From contig NC_086247.1 in the NCBI RefSeq assembly GCF_021018805.1, forward strand, positions 91,248,140 to 91,312,139: a stretch of DNA of 64,000 nt, in the 5' to 3' direction. Position 1 is the first letter of the stretch. Each line of letters begins with the position of its first letter. The translations under genes were made by a program, and so were the position numbers. Source of the stretch: Prinia subflava (lineage: Eukaryota; Chordata; Aves; Passeriformes; Cisticolidae). The notes beneath the pieces were generated by a model. That model was not told the DNA's origin. It ran no database searches and was given only the letters and a program-made list of their open reading frames with translations. Positions 51,905-63,329 of the stretch are shown here, one piece after another.

Positions 51905-53100
51905 TGCTCTGTCACCCTCAAAGTAGAAAACATTTCCCTTATATTTGGAAGATGGAACTTCCTGTGTTTCAGTTTGTGCCTTTTGCCCCTTTCCCTGTCC
52001 CTGGGCACCACTGAAAAGTCTAATCCTATCCTCTTGTCAACTGCCCTTAAAGATAGTTGTAAGCACTGATGCTTAGTTGCCTCCTCTCCAGAATAAACAA
52101 TCCTAGCTCTTTCACCCTTTCCTCATAAGCAAGTCCAAGTCCTCATAAGCTCCGGTCCCCAGCCATCTTTATATTCCTCTGCTGGACCTACTCCATGTCA
52201 AGGTCTCTCTTGTCCTGAGGAGCCCAGAACTGGACACAGCACTCCAGATGTGGCCTCACCAGGGCTGAGGAGAAGGGCAGGATCACCTCCCTTGACCTGC
52301 TGACCACATTCTTCCTAATACACCCCAGGATACCACTGGCCTTTTTGGCCACAAGGACACACTGCTGGCTCACTTCTCCTTTTCTGCAGAGCTGCTTTCC
52401 AGCAGGTCAGCTCCCAGCCTATGCTGGTGCCCTAGGTTTTTCTTCCTCAAGTGCTGGACCCTGCACCTGCCTTCTTTGAACTTCACTAGGTTCCTCTCTG
52501 CCTGGCTCGTGTGCCTGTCCAGGTCTTGCAGCATGGCTGCACAGCACTTGGGTGTGTCAGCCACTCCCCCTAGTTTTGTATTATCATCAAACTTACTGCA
52601 GGTACACTCTGTCCATTCAGGTCACTGATTAATAGGGTGAACAAGACTGGGCCCAGTACTGACCCCTGGGAACACCGCTTGCTAAAGCCCTCCAACTATC
52701 CTGATCTCAACACTGAGCTCTGCCACTCAGCCAGCTCTCAGTCTGCCTCACTGGCCACTAACCCAGCCCATTTCCCTTGGTGAATCCATGTTGACTACTC
52801 CTGATAACCTTCTTTTCCTCCACTTGCTTAGAGATGACATCCAGGATGGGTTGTTCGAAGGATGAAGGTGAGATTAATGGCCTATAATTTCCTAGGTCCT
52901 CCTTCTTGCACTTTTTCAAGACTGGAGCGACACTGGCTTTCCTCCAGTCCTCAGGCACCCCTCCTATACTCCGTGACCTTTCAGAGATGATGGAGAATGG
53001 TTTAGCGATAACATCTGCAGCTCTCTCAGCACTCTTTGAAGCCTCTTACCCAAGCCCTGTTGGTTTGCTTGCCCATAGCTGCACTCTCAAATGAGGGAGC
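51905..53100 (-). mobile_element. CR1 LINE fragment with reverse transcriptase remnants, internally deleted
   Basis: The minus strand encodes a degenerate CR1 ORF2. In order from 53100 downward: a stretch with ADVIAKP; the EDWRKASVAPVLKK and KKEDLGNYRP motifs of the reverse transcriptase fingers (52958-52850); SQHGFTKG (about 52790); QGSVLGPVLF (about 52650); a damaged catalytic FADD box reading FDDNTKLGG (about 52585); AERNLVKFKEG; and [20 protein letters not shown] near the C terminus (52290-52230). Roughly 40-50 residues between SQHGFTKG and QGSVLG are replaced by a short remnant, so the core is internally deleted. The copy also stops near 51905 before the CR1 3' end, which is unusual because CR1 copies are normally 5' truncated. 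It is non-functional. Confidence 0.9.
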
Positions 53101-53696
53101 AGCACACTTGTGAGTGACTGCCAGGACATTTTCCACCCACATTCTCCCCCTTACTGTCATTCAGTCTACTTCCCTCCAGCCTTTCATGCTGGATGGTAAT
53201 TTCCTCTTGGCAGCTGCTGCCTTGCCTTGCCCATTCTGCCAGCTCTTCGCTTGACATATATTCACAGGGATGGAGAGAACCAATTTGCAGCAGCTTCCCA
53301 CCTCTCTCTGCCCAACCTGGTGCAAGGCCAGTGCCCCAGAAAAGTGTTTGAACCGCAGCTGCCACACTCCCAGGGCTGCCGGCTGACAAGGCTCAGTTGC
53401 AAAGTGCCAGGCAGACAGCATCGACCAGTAATGGCTGAAAAGGAACAGGAACATTTCTTTCTCACAGTTCTCCTGATCTGAATTGATACAGAAGAAAAAA
53501 GTGTACTTTGGTAATGGTTGTTTGTGTATGGAGTTTAAGAAAAGCTGTTCACATCTCAAGGCAGTAAAGGCAGCTGTGTAGGAAAGCTGACTTGGTAAGC
53601 AAAATGGACAAAACCCCTGCTTTAACAATGCCCATTTTAAAATGTGAGATGTAAGTAAAAGCTTGGTGGGAGGCAAGTTATTTTAATAAATTTTAA

Positions 53697-56600
53697 TCAA
53701 GCGACAAACTTTAGTAGATATAGCACCTCCAGAAAATAATCTAGCCCCCACTGTCTGTGCCTCTCAGAGAAGTCATCGACTTTTTCAAGACACCTAATCT
53801 CACAGCAGTTGCCTGAAAAGGAGGTAAGAATAACAAAAAAATTAGTGAACGATTAGTCAATGAAAAATGCAAACTGTCCAGAAAAAAAAAAACAACCTAA
53901 TCCACAGATTTCCCCACAGTGTTTAACTTTCCCCACAGTGTCTAACACAGTGACATAAATGCACTGGGGGAAACTTAATTGCTCTCTTTTACACTGGGAT
54001 GCAACTGTCTATGCCAATGACACAAACACTGCCAGAGTCTCAGAAAGTTGTAAATTTAAAAGTGAGGTATTACAGCACATCAGGAGGAACTCCTAACATT
54101 AAACTCCTTGACAGAGCTCCAAATTTCATTATTTTGATGGATTTGAGTTGTACATGTTTAGCATTTTCTTTGAGTGCCATGCTACTTTTCTTCTTTGACA
54201 CAAAAGTACAGTAGAAACTTCTGGTAGGACTTGTATTAAAACCAGGGCAACTGGTTCATGAGGTGCAGGCAAAGACAAAATGGTCAAACAGGACTCTAAG
54301 ACTGCAGCTACAGGATTACTGAATGCAGTATGAATCCTGAGAGAATAAAAAGGTACTAAAGGCAGACAAGAAACTGCTTGTCTCGTGGGTTTTCTTCATA
54401 TCTTTGAAGAACTGAGAATTTTCCATGACCGCAAAATCCCTGTGGCTAAATGATATTTATTTTTCCCAGTATTTTTCCATGACTCCAGCCTTTAGATAAG
54501 AAGCAAGTGACTGTATAACTCATCAAAGGGCAAGGTAGAGGCATATAAACATCTTTCTGTGTTTTGGAAAAAAAATTTAAAGGTTAGGTGAAATTTTACT
54601 CACCAAACAAACTTTTAATTTCAGATTCAGGAACATAAAATGGTGGGCCTGAAAGAAAAGGGGTGAAGCTAATCAGAAAGGAGACATGGGAAGAAGACAA
54701 AATTTACATTGCAGTAGGAGAGCCAACCCCTTGACTCACAGCACCTGTCCTGTAATTAGGCCCCAGGGTGTAGCACCATCAGCAGGAACCAGAAAACATG
54801 TCCAGGAACTCATGGCACCTTGGCAGTCCAGACAGCTTCAGGTGTTGCTGCTGCTTCATCTCCAGATGCAGCAGGGAACCATGAATGAGCACTCTCAGTG
54901 TGCTGTGTGAATCCAGTCTACAATCTCTTTATACTACAGTGGCATGGTTAAGGCTAAGAGCTGAACAATGTCAGAGGGAAAGCAATGTATTAAACTGTTG
55001 TTGCTTGTGATAGCAAGACCTATTTTGGGGGGGGATATTATGCTGAAGGGCCCAAAAGCAGAAGAAGTTCTCTTTCTTTTCCGAGTTAATATTAACTAAA
55101 AGATCTCCCACTTCAGTACATAGAACAAAGAGTATAAAAGGAAAAATACCTTGTGATTTTACAGAATTTCACCTCTCCAAGTACATTCAGAGCATGGTAG
55201 TGGCTGAGAGAGAGCCACAAGATGGGAAACACATTGGGTTGCAAACTCTGGATAAACAGCATGAAGCTGATGTTCTTGGGAGTGTTTCAAGCTCCCGAGG
55301 CCAGACAGGATGTTCCTAAGTGCTCTGACTTCCAGTTCCATTGTAGCAGCCACACTTACAGTTTCATTTTATTGTTAATATACCATGACTGTCCTCAACT
55401 TACCCTCAGCAGGTCTGAATGCTACAGAAAACACAAATTTAGTCCTAAGCTTGGTCAATATCTAAACTTTTTAACACACAGTTATACTGGTGTCACCAGC
55501 TAACAAAGCTATGCAGATAAAAATCTTGAGGAAGATATTCATACATCTACTATATCCTTATACAATTTGTATTAGAGCTAAACCACATCATGAACAGTAC
55601 AAAGTTCTCACCTTTGTGTTTGCTTGGATCATATGAAACGGTAACAAGGAGATAAGAAGAGTTTTTCTCCACTAGGTTGATCATCAAACTGGCATAGCTA
55701 AAAGGAAAAAAAAAGATACTTTATTATTTTTGTAAAGCATTCAAGCATAGCATTCAAAATATTCAACAAAACGCATTTCTATGCAGACAGAATTTGAACT
55801 GAACTGCACAAAGACTAAGCAAAACTTAAGTTTAAATTTCAGGAGCATAAAATTCATGCCACACATGAAAAACATAAAATAAAAGTTATCTTTATTCCTC
55901 ATAGAGAAGCATATTTTTTGCATATTCAGCTCAAGATTAACAGACAAAGTATTCATCTGCCATAGTCGAAAATACAGTACATAGTACAGTACTGGTCTTT
56001 TAAAATTATTGTGAATTGAACATTCTGTATCTAATTAAAAAAATCCCAGGAGCAGGTTCAAACTAAATTTGAGCTGGCTATAGGCAAGAACAAAAAATTT
56101 GTAATCAAGGAAAGTGAGGAAAAAAAACCACAAAGACAGAAGAAGTAGACGTAGTGAAAAGGAAATGATAGAATTCCGATGAGAGTTGCAGGTCTGTTTC
56201 TGCTGGGTTGGAGCAAACCACACATTTTCCCACCAAGAGGCAGGGTGGCTTCCTGAAGGAAAAGTACAGCACTCTGCAACTGCAGCAGATGCTTGGGGTA
56301 GAGAAGAACTTGTGTAGGTTGGTCCTTTAAATGAAAAAGGAGTTATGAACAAGTCATGGGATCAAAAACTCCTCACTGGTACATCAGGTAAAAAACAGTA
56401 ACAATGCAATTTACTAACCGTTGTCTGTCACGTGGATTCACGGCTACAAGAGCTCCTCTGTCCCAAACCCCATCAAACTTGCCAACTATTGAGCTATAAG
56501 GAGATAAGGAAAAGGCTTAAAAATAGTAAAAAGGGACCTTCATCTTCTTTCAGACACTTTTGTAAGGTCACGAGGATTCTGCAGGTAGTGATGCAGATTC

Positions 56601-59600
56601 CCCACCACCTTTTTGTTATGGTGCAGCATTTTCACAATCCAAATCAACATGATCTGGAACTCAAGAAACCCTCCTGGTTCTTTGTCCTGCTGTGACAGCA
56701 AAGGGGTGTGGGAATTGGTGACACAAAAAGACAAGAATATCTGGGGATACGAAAGAGCCTTGGTTTTGGTAACTATTAAGATAGGAGGTTAGACAGTAAG
56801 CTAGTAATAAAGTAAATTTTAAGGAATAAATTTTAAGGAAATAATTTTAAGGAAAGTTGGAATAAGTTTACTTAAAAAAATGGGGCATGGAATTGTGCAA
56901 TACCCTTCTGCCTACTGGGCAGGTGTCAGAGTCCAATTGCATCACCTCTGTCTTAATTTCTGTACAGGTTTTGGCTAGGGCAGAGTTACCTTTTTTCATA
57001 TCAGCTTGCATGGGGCTGTGTTGGATTTGGGCTTGCAGTCATGTTGATAACACATTGACAATTTAGTTACTGCAGAGCAGCACTTACACAGCACCAACAC
57101 CTTTTCTGCTCCTCACACCCTGGCACCAGTGAGTAAAGCTAGAGAGCACAAGAATGAACAAGACACTGGGTGGGGACACAGCAGGCACAGCTTACCCCAA
57201 CTGAGCAAAGGGATATTCCAGACCACCTGGCTTCATTCTCAGCAATAAAACTGGGTGGGAGGTTGGTGGATGGGGACATTGATTGGTGGCTGGCTAGGCA
57301 TCAGTTGCTTACTTGCTTGGTGGTGGGCAACTACTTTCATTTGCACCACTTGTCTTGGGTTTTATTTTTGTCTCTTTTTGGCTGGTATTTTTTTGTGGTT
57401 TGTTTGGTATTTTTTTCCTTACAACTTGAAATTCTTTTTAATTATTTAACTGTTTTCATCTCCACACACGTTTCTTTCTCACTTTTACCCTTTTGACTGT
57501 CTCCCATCATCTCGTGATGGGGGAGTGGGCAAGCAGCTGTGTGGTGCATAGTTCTACCACCTTAGCCAGAGTTAAACCATGAGAACTTCTCTCTACCCAC
57601 TGCTATTTTCACTGCAATGGCATTGCTTAAGTCTCTGGCATCTAACCCACAAGCTGATCTTATATTTCCCACTCTACTGTGATGAGATATGATAACACTT
57701 CCAAGTGCTGACTTCTTTTAAATTTTGCCAAGTCTAAGCACCTAATTTAAATAACCAGCCTCGTAACTGAAAGGAGATTTTTAAAGAGACAGTTAAACAT
57801 GCAGTGGACGTGCAGGGGACAAAGAAACATCTAGTGGGGCAGGTGACAAACTTGATCTTCTGAGGCTTGGAAGTAGTTCTCCTCTCTGTATAGCTGAGTC
57901 TGCTGGGTGACCTCAGGCAAGCCACTGAGGTTTTCTGCACTTGGTTTTTCTTTCCACCTTTAATCTGGTCTAACTGGAATGGCAGCAGTGGTTCCATACA
58001 TGCATTTAATGTACTTTACACCCCAGGGATTTCATCAAGGCCTACAGACATCCCAGACTGCAGGCAGGCTCATGCTGTGGCCTTGTCTCAGTCCTGGTCT
58101 CCTGGCTGCCCAGATCTCAGGATCTGCTGAGTGTCTGGGTGCTCCTTGCCCCTCTGCACATCCAATTTCCTTCACAATACAATGAAGCCATGAGGAAAAG
58201 GTCAAAAAAGGAACACAGCTATCTTTCATCCTGATGTGGAGTCAGGTTGAAGCTAAGGTATGAGGAAGCACGTGCCTTAGGTGTACCTTTCACTGTATCA
58301 CACTGCTATGTCTTTATACTGCATTCAGCATGGTTTAGGTACTACTACAACTAACAAAATTTAACATGTAAATCAGAAATTCACGTATCTGCAGAAAACC
58401 CATTGTATTTAACAGTAAACTTGTGAATTTCTATCTCTGCATATGTTTAGTAGTTTCAATAAGTGCAATTTTAGATTTTCTTGAAGTCTTGCAGCCATAA
58501 TTATATTAAGAGGTACAGTGATTGTGTAATATAACTGTTTTACATATGTCCCAGAATTCCCAGAAAGAGCAGTAATTCTGGTTACTCTTTAACTTGCAAG
58601 AGTCTTCGAAATATCCCATTCTGACAAAGGTCAGGAGCACATCTGAATTTTCTTCTAATGAACGCTAGGCTAATAGAGATGAAAGGGACCTGTTAGTAGG
58701 CCAGCCTCAGCAAGAGAGAAATAAGTTTAATTTCCATAATTACTGGGTAATTAATCAAATTGTCTGTACACAGAAACTAGAAGTGTGTGTGCATTTTTCT
58801 AGTCACAGGTATTTGCTGACTGGTGTTGGGAATACAGTTCATTCTGCATACAGAATGTCTGCCAATTTATTTTGAGACAACAAATTATGTTTTGGATCCA
58901 GTGATATGCACTGAAATTGTCCCTAATTACCTAATTTTGTTTATTTCAAAGTATTACTGCACCATGTTGTGATAGAAGTTACAGGTTTCACCACACGACC
59001 TGCTACAAAACTTATGACTGAATTTTTCAAAAATTTCTGAGAAACTTAAGCAATTCTTGGGCAGCTTGCCAACTCACAGCAAGACAGATTTAAAGGGATC
59101 TACAATGTAGCAGGTAGCTACACTGGAGGGACAAGGCAGGTAAGAAACCAGGCAGTATCTACAAAGTCACATTCATACACACTCCATCAGTTCCACACGC
59201 AAGACTAGTTACTTATATACACTATTCAAACCTGCTGGAGTCAGCTGCAGCAGTAGAAGTCACAGTCATGGTCTACTGTCTGAAAGACTCTGGATTTTAG
59301 TAACAAATAGTCTTTTTTCCAGTGTTTTGGCAGATTGAAACAAAAAAGATCAATGGTAAACACTGTGTTCTGATGTCCTGAACTACCTTTTGTGGCTGTA
59401 GGTACTAGTTCTGGAAAGCCCGTTGAAGTAAATGTTAAGATGTTACCTCCTTCTTACTGAAGAGCCACGGAACAAATTCTTGTGCATGATAGTTGTTTGC
59501 AAGAAGAGCAAACAAACACAAAAAACTTCACCAAAACCTTATAATCTAGAGAAAAGTCACATCTGAGTAAGAACTGTAAGAAGAGGAAACTATTGTGCTA

Positions 59601-62600
59601 AGACACCTCTGGATATATTCTTTTTACTTTTAATAAGTTACACTGAGTAAGGAATTATGATAAAGTTTTTCTTCATAGAATCCATCAGTAATGTTAAAGA
59701 TAATTTGGTTTTACTGTAAAGGCAAAAATGTTTTTTGATAACTTTCACAGGATGGCTTGGAAGAAGAAGCACATTTAAAGATAATTAGTTGTCATCCTTA
59801 ACAATTAATAATAGAATTAGACTTTTGCTGGAGAATGGCCATTCAAATTTCTTGTACAAATTAATAGGAGTTTGCTTGAGAGGACCTGACAAATCTTTGC
59901 CTGATTCAAATAAAACAATAGTATTGGACACATATTCACATATGGAGAACATATGTGAATATGTTCTCACATAACACATATTCAGTTATGGAGAATTGTA
60001 AAACATGATGAGTATTCCTACCTGGACAAATCATAAATACTGCAGCAGTAGAGGGAAATGTTGCCAGAGGTACTCTACAATAAAAGCAAAAGAAACAATC
60101 CTTATCAGCTAACCGTCTTTAAATACACACTCTTAAGTATATAATTATACTTCACATCTCAAAATATACCCATACACTATTAAAATGAAATTTAAAAAAT
60201 ACATTTATGTGTAACAAGGAAAAACTGAGAAATATTTTTAGTTTTAGTTTACTGAGATAACTCTTCTGATCCCCTCCAGAGAGGTTCTTATCTATCAAGG
60301 CGTGCAACTGTCCACTTTTAAAATACATTCCTTCTACAATCAGGTGCTTCACTGTCATAAGAAGGCCAAAGTAGTAAGTTTAGAAGAATAGCTTCTCAGT
60401 CCAAAAATACAACTCAGAGCTTCCTTCTAGACCTCTTCAGGTGAGGTGAATGATTACCAGTAAAACAGATGCATAAAAGCAGAATGACTTGTTTGCTCAG
60501 TTATGCCAGCATTGCATGATTAACCACACCAGATCATTTGACAACACAGGAGACATACCTGGAACATTTTTGCTCCTGAAATCTCAGGGACTGGCTCCTC
60601 ATAATAAGGTAGATTGTGTTCTGAAAAAAATTCCTTCACTGCTTGCTCACTGACTTCCACACCAACAACGCTGTGCCCCATGTCCGCCAGCCTGCACACG
60701 AGAGAGAGGGCCCAGGTTTACATGAGCCCCACAGGCTGGGCAAAATGTGCATCTCCCATGTATCATTTATCCATTAGGGAAAGCCTGGTTTTAGGATGCC
60801 CTGATATGTCTAATCCTGACTTTCAGAAGCACTCACATTATATCCAACACCTCCCTTCCATGATCTGAGCTTAAATTAGCACCACTCAGCATACAGTTGA
60901 GGAAGACTTAAATGCTCTGTTTATATTTAATGAATTATTCCTACTAACTCGATGAAAACAGAGGTGATCACACTGAGAAACTGGCCATTTCAGAATGGTG
61001 CTGTGCTCTGAACCGAGGTGACTGAGGCCCACTGTCCACCCAGCTGCCTCTGTGGATTGGCAGGAATGGGCAGCAAAGAAGGTGAGGTAACCTCTGTGCT
61101 GCTGCAGCCCAGCAAAACATCAACGTGTGTCAGAGCCCACAGCCAGCCTAGGAAGTAGTTACTGTGATAAAACCTGATAGATGGATTACTTGAAGATGCA
61201 GGTTTTGGTTTGTGCTCCTTCCCTCCAAGAAAAAACACTGGCTTATATAGGCTCTAATTTTAAATACAACACTCCCTCACTCCCCCGCTCCCGGGGAAAA
61301 AAAAAAAAAAAAAAAGAAAAGAAAAGGTAAAAAGAAAAAGGTAAAAAGTAAAATAAGAAGTATAAAAAAATAGGAAATTACATTTAGCCCATATCACTTA
61401 AATTTCCAGAGCAGCATGCCACATAGTCTCTTGAAAATGTTGTCTGACACAAGTGACCTCATTGTGGGCAATTTAAGCTGGCATTGCTATGGAAAGAAGC
61501 AGTGGTAAGGGCATAGCTTCAGTCACTCTGTCCATCTAAATTCAGTATCCCCCAAGCCAAACTTGGGACAATCAGGAGAACTTTCAGGTCAGACCATTCA
61601 ATTTATGCTACTGTACAAAACACTAGCTTCCTCCTCCCTTCAGCTGCCAGTGACACTGCTTTCCTAGCAGTAGAAATGTGGCACATTTCCACCAGCCAGT
61701 ATAAAGCTGGGAATCCCCCCTCTCTCTCCCTCCCTCCCTCCCTCCAGTAAGGTTTTTTCTTTTATTATCTGTGTTTTACCATTTCATCTCTACTGCTTTA
61801 CCACAAAGTGGGAAAAATATCCTCAGTCCACTCCTGCCATTTAAAAGAACATCCAGATACTTTTGGAGGAGCCTGCAAAAGAACAGACACATTTTACTTA
61901 ACTCTGAGAGTATTTGTGCTGGCACATGAAAAGCCAAATGCTACACACTATGCCAGGTAGCATGAAAACTCCATGATGGCACATATGTTATTAGCTCAAT
62001 CTGCTTCATGCCATTAGAAATAAAACCATAAAATAAAAGCATTCACCTTCAATTTAAAAGCAAGAAACTCAATTTCATGTCATTCAGAAATAACACATTT
62101 CTGTTTGTTCTATTTTCTGTTTGTCTTTGCAAGTAAACAATCCAACCAACACAGCTCTAAGAGGCTCATCACAGATTTTAAACAGAATGATTATGAACTT
62201 CTGCATCAAGCAAATACTTCTACAGGTCTTGTAGGTTTGCTCTCTTAGGTCCTTTTACTGCATGGTGGTGCTCTGATGCCCTCTGCACATTGTTTCAAGC
62301 TCCAGTTTCACAGCATGAACAATAGTGCAAAGCTTCTCCATCAGAAAATTAAAGATTTCCCAGCCAAACTATCCGAGCTCTCAGGTTTAAAACCTGATTC
62401 AAGAGTAAAAATTGTAAATTAATTTCAATCCTTTCTTTTCTCTGTCCTTTGACAAATGTAGGTCACAAAACTATCTATATTCATTTTTGTTTCAAGCTGT
62501 GCCCATGTAAGATTATTTGCTTTTTGCAAAAGTTCCATTTTCAATTAAAAGTTTCTCGAATGAGCCAAGCCACTCATCTCATTGCATTACTTAAACAGCT

Positions 62601-62765
62601 TAGGCAGAAGAGTGAAGTCACGTACGGATGCCCTTGTTCCTTGTGAAACCCGATGTTACCCATTTCCCATTTTTGTAGCCATTCCTCCTCTGTCACCACT
62701 CTCTCTTTCTGAGACGCAACATCAGAGCCTTCCAGGAGCCCGGATGCATCCGCTGCGTGGTCCAT
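53697..62765 (-). CDS. TPMT: TPMT, thiopurine S-methyltransferase (eight coding exons, complete)
   Basis: TPMT transfers methyl from S-adenosylmethionine to thiols, including thiopurine drugs, in the cytosol. Coding exons (minus) are 62765-62626, 61872-61780, 60691-60559, 60074-60022, 56493-56419, 55697-55612, 54648-54604 and 53812-53697; all introns are GT-AG. They total 741 nt: 246 residues plus TGA (human 245). The first seven lengths (140, 93, 133, 53, 75, 86, 45) equal those I recall for human, so numbering is shared. Visible are W29, W33 and F40 at the N terminus; FFPLCGKA (66-73) with L69; GVEVSE with E90, the SAM site; and WDRGALVA with R152 and A154. Y240 lies in LYLL. The C terminus ends LLKFVA, where human has LLTEK. 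The start is fixed by a TTCATAG acceptor at 62787 and an ATG whose frame gives human-like spacing. The gene spans about 9.5 kb, compact compared with human. Every junction keeps frame. Confidence 0.97.
53909..53946. repeat. Tandem duplication of 19 bp in the last TPMT intron
   Basis: The unit TTTCCCCACAGTGTTTAAC is repeated head to tail at 53909-53927 and 53928-53946 with one mismatch (GTTTAAC versus GTCTAAC). It lies 97-134 bp upstream, in the gene's sense, of the acceptor of the final coding exon, where branch-point and tract sequences are usually closer, so an effect on splicing is not expected. Confidence 0.9.
56814..56856. repeat. Three-copy imperfect tandem repeat (AATTTTAAGGAA unit)
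   Basis: The core AATTTTAAGGAA occurs three times in succession with small indels, in the TPMT intron between coding exons 4 and 5, about 105 bp before the solitary LTR. It is a local slippage repeat. Confidence 0.8.
56961..57584 (+). mobile_element. Solitary LTR of an avian endogenous retrovirus, antisense in a TPMT intron
   Basis: This 624-bp element starts TGTACAGGTTTTGGCTAGGG, close to the opening I recall for a widespread bird LTR family that begins TGTGCTGGTTTTGGC. It ends ...GCCAGAGTTAAACCATGAGA. Matching internal landmarks include 'ggggctgtgttggatttg' (57011-57028), 'ccaactgagcaaagggatat' (57196-57215), an AT-rich TATA-like box AATAAAACTGGG (57244-57255) and 'ctcacttttaccctttt' (57478-57494). 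The flanks are ATTTC on the left and ACTTC on the right, a 5-bp target-site duplication with one mismatch, which fits an ERVL-like insertion. No retroviral genes are present, so this is a solo LTR left by recombination. It points opposite to TPMT transcription. Divergence from the remembered family suggests an old copy. Confidence 0.85.
59930..59964. repeat. Perfect 15-bp inverted repeat with a 5-nt loop in a TPMT intron
   Basis: The arms 59930-59944 (ACATATTCACATATG) and 59950-59964 are exact reverse complements around the loop GAGAA. In the TPMT transcript the hairpin starts about 58 nt after the splice donor of coding exon 4. A further partial copy of the arm (CACATATTCA) occurs about 10 bp to the right. 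It may be a cruciform-prone palindrome or a microsatellite-derived hairpin. The stem alone is too short for a typical microRNA precursor. Confidence 0.92.
61297..61375. repeat. A19 homopolymer followed by an A-rich GAAAA/GTAAAA tract
   Basis: Nineteen A residues at 61297-61315 are followed by GAAAAGAAAAGGTAAAAAG-type repeats to about 61375. The tract lies in the TPMT intron between coding exons 2 and 3. No retroposed body is visible next to it. Confidence 0.85.
61715..61745 (-). other. GGGA-repeat quadruplex motif just after a TPMT splice donor
   Basis: On the TPMT sense strand the tract reads as four or more GGG runs separated by single A residues, then GAGAGAG and a run of six G. It starts 34 nt downstream of the GT donor that ends coding exon 2 (donor at 61779-61778). 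The pattern meets the standard intramolecular G-quadruplex rule with one-base loops. Intronic GGG runs near donors are known splicing enhancers; whether this one acts so is inference. Confidence 0.85.
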
Positions 62766-63230
62766 GTCTCCAGGGAGTGCGTGTAGCTATGAAAAAAGAG
62801 AGAAGAATTACCCCCACCCAATTCATAGTTTGGAGCTGGCTCTTACTTCCTCGAACCGGACATAAATTTAGTAGATCTCAAGAGATCACAATTCGGTGAC
62901 AGTCTCAGCGTAATGGTACCGAACGCGACAGAGCAATCAGCACACTCTTGCTGCGATAGCTTCGGCCCGTCCCGGGGGCGGCTGAACGCGTCTGTCCAGC
63001 ACTGCGGGACCGCAGGTGCCCTCCCCTTTCGCACCCATCGGGAAGCCCCCGCACCCCGGTAACGAAGGAGGGAGATACCGACATTCCTCTCCCGTGAAAC
63101 CCGCGGGCAGGAGGCGGCGGCGAGCGGCAGCTCGGGGCCGGGGGACCCGCGCAGGGAGCCGCGGCCGCTCGGCACCGCCCTCCTCGGCGCCCCTCGGCGC
63201 CCCCCGCCCGGGCAGCGGCGGCCGCGGTAC

Positions 63231-63310
63231 CTGCGCGGCCGCGGGTCCCGCGAGGGCGGCGGGGTCGGGGCGGTGCCTCCCCGCCCTCCCCCTCGCTACG
63301 CACCGCGGAG
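63231..63310 (-). other. TPMT: TPMT 5' noncoding exon (5' boundary uncertain)
   Basis: The donor on the minus strand is GCAG|GTACCG, with the last exon base at 63231. It would splice to the acceptor at 62787-62788, giving a second exon of 62786-62626 that carries 21 bases of leader before the ATG. TPMT genes typically have an untranslated first exon, which supports this. The upstream end of the exon is a guess, because the transcription start cannot be read from sequence. Confidence 0.6.
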
Positions 63311-63329
63311 AGCGGAAGCAGCGGCAGGA

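Larger units (their letters stand above)
50435..53696. other. NHLRC1-TPMT intergenic region, about half CR1
   Basis: The gap between the NHLRC1 start codon and the TPMT stop codon is 3.3 kb. After the NHLRC1 promoter it holds two CR1 fragments in the same orientation (listed separately) and about 0.7 kb of unassigned sequence between them (51200-51900). From 53100 to 53696 lies sequence that must include the TPMT 3' untranslated region. An open frame at 53087-53389 (minus) is GC-balanced but matches nothing I know. I see no canonical AATAAA just past the TPMT stop, although ATTAAA occurs within the first 20 bases, so the TPMT poly(A) site is not placed. Confidence 0.6.

Noticed and set aside
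53087..53389. 100-codon minus-strand frame next to the CR1 copy, considered as a gene or as more CR1
   Set aside because: It matches no CR1 motif that I know and no protein family. It probably lies in the TPMT 3' untranslated or flanking region.
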